NCBI GenBank assembly: GCA_016780665.1
Contig: JADHLM010000037.1
Location: forward strand, 1 to 10,739
DNA: 10,739 nt
Direction of reading: 5' to 3'
Source of the DNA: Hyphomicrobiales bacterium
GTDB lineage: Bacteria > Pseudomonadota > Alphaproteobacteria > Rhizobiales > TMED25
Below are positions 1-7,093 of the stretch, in pieces (within the stretch, counting starts at the first letter, position 1; each line of letters starts with the position of its first letter). Both the position numbers and the translations under genes were made by a program. The notes under the pieces were generated by a model. The model had not been told where the DNA came from. It made no database searches and saw only the letters and a program-made list of their open reading frames with translations.

Positions 1-2
1 TC

Positions 3-272
3 CCGCAAGATGCAGTACTTGGTATTAGGCCAGAGAAAATTATCATTGAAAGGTCTTCAAAGAATATCGAAAATCGTATTAAAACAAAAGGTACAGTCAT
101 CGATTGGACATACTATGGAGATATGAGCTATATCACTATTGAACTTGATAACAAAAAAAAGATTTATATACATGTTCAAAATATTCACAGAAACACCCTA
201 CAAGAGTTAAAAATAGGGAAAACGTTACGTGCGTCATTTGACATCAATGATCTAATTATTCTTGAAAAGTAA
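3..272 (+). CDS. ABC transporter ATP-binding protein, PotA-type, C-terminal fragment (TOBE domain)
   Basis: This is the 3' end of a gene that begins outside the window; 89 residues are visible before a TAA stop. It starts PQDAVLGIRPEKI, and the G-I-R-P-E-K signature is typical of the junction into the TOBE domain of spermidine/putrescine, iron and sugar-type ABC ATPases. A beta-rich segment follows with G-T-V-x-D-W-T-Y-Y-G-D, as expected for a TOBE domain, which forms the regulatory barrel beneath the nucleotide-binding domain. The Walker motifs are upstream and not visible, so assignment rests on this tail alone. The protein would energise import across the inner membrane. The substrate cannot be read here; PotA-like is the closest flavour. 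The amidohydrolase gene follows on the same strand after 61 bases with no evident terminator, so the two may be co-transcribed and the transporter may import that enzyme's substrate (inference). Confidence 0.8.
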   Translation, partial: PQDAVLGIRPEKIIIERSSKNIENRIKTKGTVIDWTYYGDMSYITIELDNKKKIYIHVQNIHRNTLQELKIGKTLRASFDINDLIILEK

Positions 273-333
273 TCCTTTTCTATCAATAATTTTTTGGTAT
301 AGTAATTAAAAAAAATAAATATAGGAAGTTAAA

Positions 334-1308
334 ATGTCAATATTCGAATCCACAAAAGTTATAGCAATTGAAGAACATTATATAGATCCCAACATCACAA
401 AGCTACAAGAAGAAAATACCAAAAACACAAGGATCAGAAACCCTAAAATGGTTGCTCGCATGGAAGATTTTGGTGGGGAAAGAATTGAGGAAATGGATGC
501 AGCAGGTATTGATGTACAAATACTATCGATAGCGCCCCCTGGAGTACACAACCTTCCTAAAGACGTTGCAGTAGATGCTGCTAAATTAGCAAATGATTAT
601 CTGGCAAAAAAAATGTCAGAAAATCCAGAAAGATTCAAAGGTTTTGCAGCATTACCGATGCAAGATCCAGAAGCTGCAGCGAGAGAATTAGAAAGATCTG
701 TCAAAGAGCTAAACTTTGTTGGTGGTATGATACATGGCCTCACAAATTCACAATTTGATGATGGTAAGGCATCATGGGCAGTATATGAAACTGCAGCAAA
801 GCTTGATGTCCCTATTTATCTTCACCCTGGTATGCCACATCACGAAGTAAGAAAAATTTACTATCAGGATTACACAGAAGAATTTGCATTATTTCCGCAA
901 GCAGCATGGGGTTATACTGTAGAAACTGCTACAATGGCAATAAGACTTGTTCTATCAAGAATTTTTGAAAAGTTACCAAATTTAAAAATTATTCTTGGGC
1001 ATTTGGGTGAAACACTTCCATTCTTACTTTGGAGAGTTAATCACAATCTAAAAAGACCAGGGAATGCCCCTATTGAATTTAGAGAAGTTTTTTGTAATAA
1101 TTTTTATGTTACTACAAGTGGTAATTTCTCTGATCCTGCATTACTTTGTTGTATGCAAGAACTTGGGGTAGATAGAATACTCTTTGCAATTGATTGGCCA
1201 TTCATTGATAACAAGTTAGGTGCCGATTGGTTTGAAAACCTGTCTATATCAAAGGAAGACAAAATTAAAATCTTGAACGGAAACTCAACAAGATTATTTA
1301 AACTATAA
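334..1308 (+). CDS. Amidohydrolase-2 family metal-dependent decarboxylase/hydrolase, gamma-resorcylate decarboxylase-like
   Basis: This 324-residue TIM-barrel protein belongs to the amidohydrolase-2 (ACMSD-like) family. Its closest recognisable resemblance is to gamma-resorcylate (2,6-dihydroxybenzoate) decarboxylase, which matches it in length and along the whole chain. The first metal motif is E13-x-H15 (AIEEH) rather than His-x-His, as in that decarboxylase. Other probable metal or catalytic residues are H164 (YLHP), H223 (LGHLGE) and D287 (AIDWP). The barrel-closing stretch YVTTSGNF (258-265) and the ending STRLFKL are also typical. The start is supported by AGGAAG at 323-328, six bases before the ATG. 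It lies 61 bases after the ABC ATPase gene and converges on the AhpD-like gene. The fold and metal site are well supported. Decarboxylation rather than hydrolysis is inferred from the Glu-x-His site. The substrate need not be an aromatic acid. Confidence 0.88.
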   Translation: MSIFESTKVIAIEEHYIDPNITKLQEENTKNTRIRNPKMVARMEDFGGERIEEMDAAGIDVQILSIAPPGVHNLPKDVAVDAAKLANDYLAKKMSENPERFKGFAALPMQDPEAAARELERSVKELNFVGGMIHGLTNSQFDDGKASWAVYETAAKLDVPIYLHPGMPHHEVRKIYYQDYTEEFALFPQAAWGYTVETATMAIRLVLSRIFEKLPNLKIILGHLGETLPFLLWRVNHNLKRPGNAPIEFREVFCNNFYVTTSGNFSDPALLCCMQELGVDRILFAIDWPFIDNKLGADWFENLSISKEDKIKILNGNSTRLFKL

Positions 1309-1325
1309 TATATAGTTTAAATAAT
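1293..1325. terminator. Perfect 15-bp inverted repeat between convergent genes, putative bidirectional terminator
   Basis: ATTATTTAAACTATA (1293-1307) and its exact reverse complement (1311-1325) flank a three-base ATA loop. The left arm contains the last codons and most of the stop codon of the amidohydrolase gene. The minus-strand AhpD-like gene ends 19 bases to the right. Position between two converging genes favours a shared terminator. Against this, the stem is nearly all A/T with one G:C pair, and there is no clean T-run after it on either strand. Role is inference; the palindrome itself is directly seen. Confidence 0.5.
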
Positions 1326-1344
1326 CATTGTTTGATGATGAAAA

Positions 1345-1947
1345 TTAGAGTTCAGGAACATCAAGTCCAATTCCAACAACTTCGTCTTCAATTGGAACTC
1401 TGAATGCATCATTAAATAGATTTAATGAAACCATTACTGTTGCAGTAAGTGCAATTTCTACCATTTGCTTTGGTGAGTAATGGTTTTTGAAATTATTAGC
1501 TACATCGTCCGGTATATTAGATGCATCAATCATCATATGATCAACAAACTTTAATGCTGCCTTTTCTGCTTCTGAAAAAGCATCATGACTATCTGAATTT
1601 TGTATATTTTTAATTTTGATTTCATCAACGCCAAGTCTTCTCAGGTGTTCTATTTGATGGGTTGAACAATAAAAACAGGTGTTTCTTGTTGCCACTTTAT
1701 AACGGATCAACGCCTTAAATGGCTTTGATAATTCTCCAAGTTCCCATGTTGACTGCCAATAATTGCGAGATGCCATACCGAAATCATCAGAATGAGCCAT
1801 AGCTCTTGCACTATTATTGATTCTTTGGCTTCCTTTAGCTTCTTTCAATTCTTTGATTAATGTCATAAATTCCCCACTGAACTCCTCGTCTTTCAACAAG
1901 GGGACGACAGTGTTTGCATTTAAATTCTTATCTAGTTGGCTTTTCAT
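1345..1947 (-). CDS. AhpD-like / carboxymuconolactone decarboxylase family protein
   Basis: This 200-residue protein carries the C-x-x-C-x-x-H signature of AhpD-type peroxidases, C91-F-Y-C94-S-T-H97, within an all-helical CMD domain of roughly residues 55-180. In the family these cysteines reduce peroxides or act as a redox pair; related members decarboxylate lactones in aromatic degradation but usually lack the Cys pair. Redox-active AhpD-like function is therefore more likely than true carboxymuconolactone decarboxylation. The 50-residue N-terminal part is polar and not recognised. The ATG is preceded by AGGAG with a six-base spacer. It is the last gene of the minus-strand chain, 19 bases after the ThDP enzyme gene, and ends at the convergent hairpin. 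Co-occurrence with catabolic genes suggests detoxification or an auxiliary redox step; the exact substrate is unknown. Confidence 0.82.
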   Translation of the reverse strand: MKSQLDKNLNANTVVPLLKDEEFSGEFMTLIKELKEAKGSQRINNSARAMAHSDDFGMASRNYWQSTWELGELSKPFKALIRYKVATRNTCFYCSTHQIEHLRRLGVDEIKIKNIQNSDSHDAFSEAEKAALKFVDHMMIDASNIPDDVANNFKNHYSPKQMVEIALTATVMVSLNLFNDAFRVPIEDEVVGIGLDVPEL

Positions 1948-1966
1948 TTTTTACTCCTATTTATAA

Positions 1967-3598
1967 TTAAACCGCGCTTGGCATCCTCAAATACTCGGAA
2001 CCATCTAAATTGATGATAATAGACGCAGGCCTATTCAATTGCAATGCACTATTAATTGACTCTTTCAATTGTTTAATGTTGCTTGCTTCAAATACCTCAA
2101 TACCAAAGCTCTGAACAATTTTTTTATAATCTACCTGATCAAAGCTTGTTGACTCAGTATTATAGCCCCTCTTTAATTGTTTTGACTTTACTTGTGTTAG
2201 CCCATTGTCAACCATTATGATCTGTATCATTGAAAGATCCAGCCTTTTCCATGTCGCTAATTCACCTGCATACATAAGAAACCCACCATCCCCTACAAAT
2301 GAAATAACAGGGCTTTGGGGTGATGCTAACTTCGCACCCATTGCTGCACCAAGTGAAAAACCCATAGGAGAAAGTCCATTAGACACAAAATAAGTCAATG
2401 GAAGATTTGTTAGCCAAGCCTGGGAAGCAAGTGACTTATGAGCTCCAGCATCTGCTGTAATAATTGTGTTTTTAGGAACAATTTTTCTTATTTCTTTGTA
2501 TACAGCTTGAGGTGCAATACCATTCGCTTGGTCATACTCCTCACTTATGGCTAATTCGTAGTTTTGTATCTTTTCAAAACATCCTTTGGCTTCAATTAAC
2601 CAGTTATGATCTGTTGAGCTAACCTCAATCTTTTTTCCTATAACCTCTAATGCATATGAAATATCAGCTTCAAGTCCAATTGCAACTGGCTGAAAAGTTC
2701 TATCATTAACATCAAATGAGTCGATGCTAATAATTGGCACTTGTGATTTAAATGGCCGAATTATATCCCAGCCATCAAGACCAACTGTAATGATGATATC
2801 CGATCTCTTCAACATATCATCAATAGGCGTACCAAACCATCCATACATGCCTATATATAGTTCATCGTCACAAGGAACAACGCCAACAGCCTGAAGTGTT
2901 ACACAAATTGGTGATTGTATTTTATGAATAAAAGATAGTAACTCACTAGACGCTCGAGAGCTTACCGCCCCTACTCCCGCAACGACAATAGGCCTCTTTG
3001 AATTTTTTATAAGGTCTATTGCATCATCCAATTTATTGCCTGGGATACTTTTATTGCGTTCATTCTCTGTGATCAGGGTATCTATTCCCCACTTTTCCGT
3101 ATCAATTTCTTTGATAGATTGCACTGGTGAAATTGGAAGATATACTGCGCCTGGTCTTGGTCCAATTGCTTGATTATAAGCTCTGTCAATTAGCTCGACG
3201 ACATTCTCAGAAGTTACTTCTTCAGATAATTTTGCTATCAATCCACCAAATTCAACTAGAGCAACTTCTTGATGCGGATTTCGAGCTAATAAGTCTGGGT
3301 CCAATATAGCCGAAAATACAATGATTGGACGCCTATCCAAAAAAGCTGATGCTATACCAGATGCAAGGTTAGTTACACCTGGGCCCTTTGTTACAATGAC
3401 AACACCGGGAATACCAGTCAATTCTCCATATGTTGAGGCCATATATGCTGCTGTATTTTCATGATGGGTTAAAACATAATTTATGCCTTCATTTGAGAAA
3501 GCATTAATTAGATTAATAGTATCGCTTCCTGGAGTTCCAAAAACTTGTTTTACACCTCTTTTCTTCAAATATTTTGCTATGTACTGACATGTCTGCAT
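1967..3598 (-). CDS. Thiamine diphosphate-dependent enzyme, acetolactate synthase/benzoylformate decarboxylase superfamily
   Basis: The protein has the three-domain POX/ALS-type layout: PYR domain (about 1-165), central domain (about 190-320) and PP domain (about 375-530). Numbering here starts at a GTG at 3604. The catalytic Glu that activates the ThDP ring is E49 in THHEN; the glycine-rich loop K-G-P-G-V-T-N-L follows at 73-80. The ThDP/metal motif is G438-D-G with N467 closing it. The family makes or breaks bonds next to a 2-oxo acid carbonyl (decarboxylation, acyloin formation or lyase reactions). No small regulatory subunit gene is next to it and it sits among catabolic genes, so biosynthetic acetolactate synthase is unlikely. 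The GTG at 3604 overlaps the DUF35 stop codon, but the ATG at 3598 has AGGTG just upstream with good spacing and is preferred. The substrate is not assigned. Confidence 0.86.
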   Translation of the reverse strand: MQTCQYIAKYLKKRGVKQVFGTPGSDTINLINAFSNEGINYVLTHHENTAAYMASTYGELTGIPGVVIVTKGPGVTNLASGIASAFLDRRPIIVFSAILDPDLLARNPHQEVALVEFGGLIAKLSEEVTSENVVELIDRAYNQAIGPRPGAVYLPISPVQSIKEIDTEKWGIDTLITENERNKSIPGNKLDDAIDLIKNSKRPIVVAGVGAVSSRASSELLSFIHKIQSPICVTLQAVGVVPCDDELYIGMYGWFGTPIDDMLKRSDIIITVGLDGWDIIRPFKSQVPIISIDSFDVNDRTFQPVAIGLEADISYALEVIGKKIEVSSTDHNWLIEAKGCFEKIQNYELAISEEYDQANGIAPQAVYKEIRKIVPKNTIITADAGAHKSLASQAWLTNLPLTYFVSNGLSPMGFSLGAAMGAKLASPQSPVISFVGDGGFLMYAGELATWKRLDLSMIQIIMVDNGLTQVKSKQLKRGYNTESTSFDQVDYKKIVQSFGIEVFEASNIKQLKESINSALQLNRPASIIINLDGSEYLRMPSAV

Positions 3599-3600
3599 TA

Positions 3601-3906
3601 TCACCTACTTCTTTTTCCAATTGGGACTCCATTATCTAAGGATAATGTGACAAGATCACCAATTTCTATATTATCTTCGATCCCAACAGTTATACAAATA
3701 CCTAAATTTGTTTCAACATTTGCAATATTTCTTGGTTTCCAATCTTTTTGACCAAGCATGTGGTTAATTAATGATATTTCTTTAACTATTCCTGATCCAG
3801 CTTCTACAAGATCATAATCTATACTACCACAATTAGAACAAAAATACTTTTTTGGAAAAGTATATTTTGAGCATGACTTGCACATATAAATTTCCATTTT
3901 TCCCAT
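3601..3906 (-). CDS. DUF35 family zinc-ribbon/OB-fold protein, partner of the thiolase-fold protein
   Basis: This 101-residue protein begins with a rubredoxin-like zinc ribbon, C9-x2-C12 and C23-x2-C26, followed by an OB-fold-like beta region (about 35-95) ending in D-L-V-T-L-S-L-D-N-G-V-P. This is the DUF35/ChsH2-type arrangement. Such proteins are known to pair with thiolase-fold enzymes, including HMG-CoA synthase and acetoacetyl-CoA thiolase complexes of archaea and the Ltp2 aldolases of steroid degradation, where they bridge or complete the active complex and bind CoA. The gene starts one base after the thiolase-fold stop codon and its stop touches the ThDP gene start, so translation is probably coupled. 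AGAGGG at the end of the upstream gene can serve as ribosome binding site for the first ATG; another ATG lies three codons later. Identification is firm; the function of this particular complex is inferred. Confidence 0.87.
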   Translation of the reverse strand: MGKMEIYMCKSCSKYTFPKKYFCSNCGSIDYDLVEAGSGIVKEISLINHMLGQKDWKPRNIANVETNLGICITVGIEDNIEIGDLVTLSLDNGVPIGKRSR

Positions 3907-3907
3907 A

Positions 3908-5050
3908 TTAAAAACCCTCTAAAATTGCGACAGAAACTGTCCCACCATGTCTATATAGGGTCATCCCATAACCTGTTACTATTCCATATTTTGCACTATT
4001 GACTTGGCGATCATTGGCTCTATTCTGTAGTTGTAATGTAACTTCACCAATTCCATTTAGCCCTCCAGCCATACCACCAGGCTGTCCAGCAGAAAGCATA
4101 CCGCCCCATGTATTTAGTGGAATGTCAAGATTGGACATATTTTGTAAATAATTTTTTATATCTGAATCCTTAATTAATCCCAAATCATTTAACTGTGCCA
4201 AAACTATTGCTGGATAGTCATCATATATACTGTATACATCAATATCCTGAGGCGCCAGATTTGCTGTGCCATACAAATTATCCTTAAAGGTAATAATCCC
4301 TGTTTCAGTTCCGTCACCCTCCTGATTGTCATAGTTAAAACTTTGCTGAAATGCTTTGACACGAACTTGCTTTTGTAGTTTGTCATTTCCATTTCGTGAT
4401 AATATCAAGGCATAGGATCCTGCTATGACGGGAACGCAATCATATCTGCATAAAGGTCCAGCAACTATCGGAGCGTTTATATATTCTTCTTTGGATAAGG
4501 GGCTTTTGTAGACTGCATGGGGATTCATCGACGCCCAGTTTCTCTGAGCAATTAGTAAATTGGCATAATCTTCTTTTTGTAAATTGAATTTTTTCATTTG
4601 TCTTGTAGTAACTAAAGAATAAACACCATTTGGTCCTCCATGGCCTAATGGTGATAAATGATCCCTAGTCGCACTATTATAGGCATTTGCTATCTTTGCG
4701 TAGCCTGCAAGACCAGTTGCATCCCCTGCTAGTATTAAAATATTCTTCGCAGCTCCAGTTTGAACTGCCCTCATTGCATGACCAAGCATGTTCATAGCAG
4801 ATGACCCACCATTGGTATCTTGTAAAAGCCAATTGAGACTTAAACCAAATCTCCAGGCAATATCTATTGCTGAGTCAGGTGTAATTGAAAAAGATGCAAT
4901 TGCAAGTCCATCAATATCTTTTAATGATAGATTCGCATCATTAAGCGCATTGTTAGTTGCATCCCTCATAAGGTTTTGAACAGTTTGACTTTCAGATGGG
5001 TGTCTCGTGTATTCTGATTGTCCTACACCTATTATCTTGGGATCAAACAT
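3908..5050 (-). CDS. Thiolase-fold protein lacking canonical catalytic residues (SCP2/Ltp-like, possible aldolase)
   Basis: The 380-residue length and overall pattern fit the SCP2-thiolase/lipid-transfer-protein family: an N-terminal half with V-G-x-x-x-Y-T-R-H and a C-terminal N-T-W-G-G (313-317). The thiolase catalytic set is missing. The nucleophile region reads D78-T-N-G-G-S-S-A85 with no cysteine, the usual G-H-P is G322-Q-P324, and the second C-x-G motif is replaced by V-T-G-Y-G (358-362). Cysteines occur at 201 and 205, in the P-L-C-R-Y-D-C segment, where they are not the classical nucleophile. Tyrosines at 273, 276, 279, 361 and 366 occupy the active-site regions. The DUF35 gene follows after one base, matching Ltp2-ChsH2-type complexes, which do retro-aldol cleavage of acyl-CoA. 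A thiolase reaction is unlikely; aldolase function is inference. It starts six bases after the Usp stop codon, without a clear ribosome binding site. Confidence 0.85.
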   Translation of the reverse strand: MFDPKIIGVGQSEYTRHPSESQTVQNLMRDATNNALNDANLSLKDIDGLAIASFSITPDSAIDIAWRFGLSLNWLLQDTNGGSSAMNMLGHAMRAVQTGAAKNILILAGDATGLAGYAKIANAYNSATRDHLSPLGHGGPNGVYSLVTTRQMKKFNLQKEDYANLLIAQRNWASMNPHAVYKSPLSKEEYINAPIVAGPLCRYDCVPVIAGSYALILSRNGNDKLQKQVRVKAFQQSFNYDNQEGDGTETGIITFKDNLYGTANLAPQDIDVYSIYDDYPAIVLAQLNDLGLIKDSDIKNYLQNMSNLDIPLNTWGGMLSAGQPGGMAGGLNGIGEVTLQLQNRANDRQVNSAKYGIVTGYGMTLYRHGGTVSVAILEGF

Positions 5051-5056
5051 ATAGAT

Positions 5057-5884
5057 TTAATTAACCAAATAGATAGGTATTTCCGAATGAAGCATTAAGT
5101 GTCTTGTTGCACCACCAAAAATTATTTCTCTTAATCTACTCTGGGTGTAAGCTCCCTTTACAATAAGGTCTGCACTAACAGATTGGCTATATTCAAGTAT
5201 TATCTCACCTATTTTTTTCTCTTCACCAGATAATGTTACAGCTTTTGATTTGATGCCATGCGATGATAATAATTCTACTACTTGTTCACCTGTTGGCCCA
5301 TCAGATATAACTTTTTCAACAGTTAGAATTGTTACATTATCGGCTTTTTTTAAGATTGGTAATGATGCAAAGACAGCCCTTGAACTTTCCGTTGTGCAAT
5401 TCCATGAAATAACAACTTCTTTCCCTATGTCAATTTGTTTGTTCATGGGAATGAGCATTACAGGCCTTCCCCCATCAAAAAGAATTGTTTGTATGGAACT
5501 CAAGCTCGCGCTTTGTAATTCTTGATAAGGTCTTGATATAATTACAACATTGTAAACCCTAGATAAATCACCTAAATATTTTTGATTTTGTAACTCATCT
5601 GATAACCACTTATATTTAAGATCATTTAAATCAGGATCAGAATTTGCTAATTCACTTATATGATGAATAAATTTTTGCTTAAATTTTTGGCCTTCACCTG
5701 TGTTTTCATCGTGATGTAACGAGTCAAATATAACTGATCCTTCTTGAGCAATAAAACTATCTATTCTTTGTTGAATGGCAACACCACTTATACTAGAATT
5801 GTACTTCTTTGAAAGTGAGATAGCACAATCTATTAAGTGCGGTATTGTTTCGATATATTCAAATGGTAGTAATATATTTCTCAT
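5057..5884 (-). CDS. Tandem universal stress protein (UspA family)
   Basis: With the chosen start this is a 275-residue cytoplasmic protein made of two Usp-like alpha/beta units, about 1-148 and 155-275. The N-terminus M-R-N-I-L-L-P-F-E-Y and the closing I-P-I-Y-L-V-N are typical first and last strands. In the second unit A-D-L-I-V-K-G-A-Y-T-Q-S-R-L-R-E is followed by F-G-G-A-T-R-H (257-262), the usual C-terminal Usp signature. The ATP motif G-x2-G-x9-G-S/T is only partly kept, since the second glycine of the first pair is absent, so nucleotide binding is uncertain. The frame is open from TTG at 5890, but GAGGAG at 5893-5898 is eight bases from the ATG at 5884 and only two from the TTG, so the ATG is preferred. 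It is embedded in the catabolic chain; a role in stress adaptation of the pathway is a guess. Confidence 0.85.
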   Translation of the reverse strand: MRNILLPFEYIETIPHLIDCAISLSKKYNSSISGVAIQQRIDSFIAQEGSVIFDSLHHDENTGEGQKFKQKFIHHISELANSDPDLNDLKYKWLSDELQNQKYLGDLSRVYNVVIISRPYQELQSASLSSIQTILFDGGRPVMLIPMNKQIDIGKEVVISWNCTTESSRAVFASLPILKKADNVTILTVEKVISDGPTGEQVVELLSSHGIKSKAVTLSGEEKKIGEIILEYSQSVSADLIVKGAYTQSRLREIIFGGATRHLMLHSEIPIYLVN

Positions 5885-5912
5885 AATCAAATCTCCTCAT
5901 CTATAAACTATA

Positions 5913-7040
5913 TCAGAGACCTTTCATCAATTCTTCTGGTTCAACTGGTAATTGTAATTCTTTACCCGTCTTAGCTGATAAATCCATAGCCATGGTTAAG
6001 ATAAGATTTCTGTGACCCTCTTCAGCTGTTGCGTGCGGTGTTTCTTTGCCAAGATATATTCTAGTGAACCATGAATTTGTCTCTTCTCTTAAGGGACCCC
6101 ATAAATCTCCATTATAAATGTCACCCGGTGGAAAACTAGTCAAAAAATCTACATTCCTTGTTGCTTCTAGTTGAAGACCTTCAGGTTTGTATGCAGGACC
6201 TTGGTTATACTCTGTTGCTAATATCACATCTCTATGAGTATCTTCAATATCGATAACACCATTTGTACCTACGATACCAACTTCAAGACCATAAACAGCT
6301 CCAGGCCATACTTTTGGTAATGCCCAGCATATATTCATACTAAAGATAGTCCCATCTTCCATGGTAAAAACACCAAAAGTTGCATCTTTTGTACCAAGTT
6401 CAGCCATTATTTTTTCAGTAGATCTTGCAAAAATTGATACGGGTTTTGCTTGTTTTCCTAATAGCCATAACGCCATATCCAAGCTATGTGTTCCTGAAAC
6501 AACCATAGGCGTTAAATGTCTTCTGTCTTGCGTAAGCCTCACCTCACCTGTTGGTGCCATTTTATTCATAAATGCTCTAACAACTACAGCAGTTGCTTCA
6601 CCTATTTGTCCGTTATTAATCCTCTCTTTAACTGCTAAAAATCTTCTTCTGAATCTTTGTGTATATCCAACTACTGCGTCAATACCTGACTCTTTTATAG
6701 CGTTTAAAACTTTTAATGATTGAATAGCATCAGTTGCAAGTGGCTTTTCAATCAACATTGGTATTTTACGTTCAACACCAGCGAGTATTGGTTCAACATG
6801 GCTCCATGTTGAGGTTGCAACAATTAAAGCATCTACTTCAGGTCTTTCAATTAACTCTCGGAAGTCAGTTGTAAAAAAATCTGCCTTAATATCATTTTTT
6901 AATTTTTTACCAAGTTCCTCATTAATATCTGCTAAACCAATCCATCCAATACCTGGATATTCTTTTGCTAGTGTGGATCTCATTCTTCCTACAACACCAC
7001 AGCCAACAACAGCAAGACCTAATTTTTTATCATGTGCCAT
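5913..7040 (-). CDS. Gfo/Idh/MocA family NAD(P)-dependent oxidoreductase
   Basis: The 375-residue protein has an N-terminal Rossmann fold with G13-C-G-V-V-G18 and an acidic residue, D38, at the end of the second strand (GLADIN), which favours NAD over NADP. The family hallmark E98-K-P100 supplies the catalytic lysine, K99. The C-terminal alpha/beta domain has S-G-T-H185-S-L-D188-M, with the expected His and Asp. The family oxidises or reduces hydroxyl/oxo groups on sugars, inositols and related polyols; some members act on aromatic or aldehyde substrates. GGGG at 7047-7050 is a plausible ribosome binding site, six bases before the ATG. It is the first gene of the accessory chain, 73 bases after trmD, with a recognisable promoter in between. 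The Usp gene begins 28 bases after its stop codon. Family assignment is secure; the substrate is unknown. Confidence 0.9.
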   Translation of the reverse strand: MAHDKKLGLAVVGCGVVGRMRSTLAKEYPGIGWIGLADINEELGKKLKNDIKADFFTTDFRELIERPEVDALIVATSTWSHVEPILAGVERKIPMLIEKPLATDAIQSLKVLNAIKESGIDAVVGYTQRFRRRFLAVKERINNGQIGEATAVVVRAFMNKMAPTGEVRLTQDRRHLTPMVVSGTHSLDMALWLLGKQAKPVSIFARSTEKIMAELGTKDATFGVFTMEDGTIFSMNICWALPKVWPGAVYGLEVGIVGTNGVIDIEDTHRDVILATEYNQGPAYKPEGLQLEATRNVDFLTSFPPGDIYNGDLWGPLREETNSWFTRIYLGKETPHATAEEGHRNLILTMAMDLSAKTGKELQLPVEPEELMKGL

Positions 7041-7065
7041 TACATACCCCTTTTACTAAAATTTT

Positions 7066-7093
7066 ATTCTACTAAAAAAAATTGTTTTTTCAA
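7066..7093 (-). promoter_or_regulatory. Putative sigma-70-type promoter for the accessory catabolic genes
   Basis: On the minus strand TTGAAA (7093-7088, five of six to TTGACA) and TAGAAT (7071-7066, five of six to TATAAT) are separated by 16 bases. The predicted start would be near 7059, leaving a leader of about 20 bases that still contains the GGGG ribosome binding site of the Gfo/Idh/MocA gene. It lies in the only sizeable gap after trmD, so the downstream six genes may form their own transcription unit. In AT-rich DNA chance matches are common, hence moderate confidence. Confidence 0.42.

Noticed and set aside
298..303. TATAGT upstream of the amidohydrolase as a -10 box
   Set aside because: No acceptable -35 element lies 16-18 bases upstream; a single hexamer in AT-rich DNA is not evidence.
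1345..1947. True 4-carboxymuconolactone decarboxylase (PcaC)
   Set aside because: The C91-x-x-C94-x-x-H97 motif indicates the AhpD-like redox branch, the chain is longer than PcaC, and no protocatechuate genes are nearby.
6361..6723. 120-codon plus-strand frame opposite the Gfo/Idh/MocA gene
   Set aside because: Shadow of a well-supported gene; hydrophobic and Ser/Thr-rich composition is what antisense reading of this gene gives.
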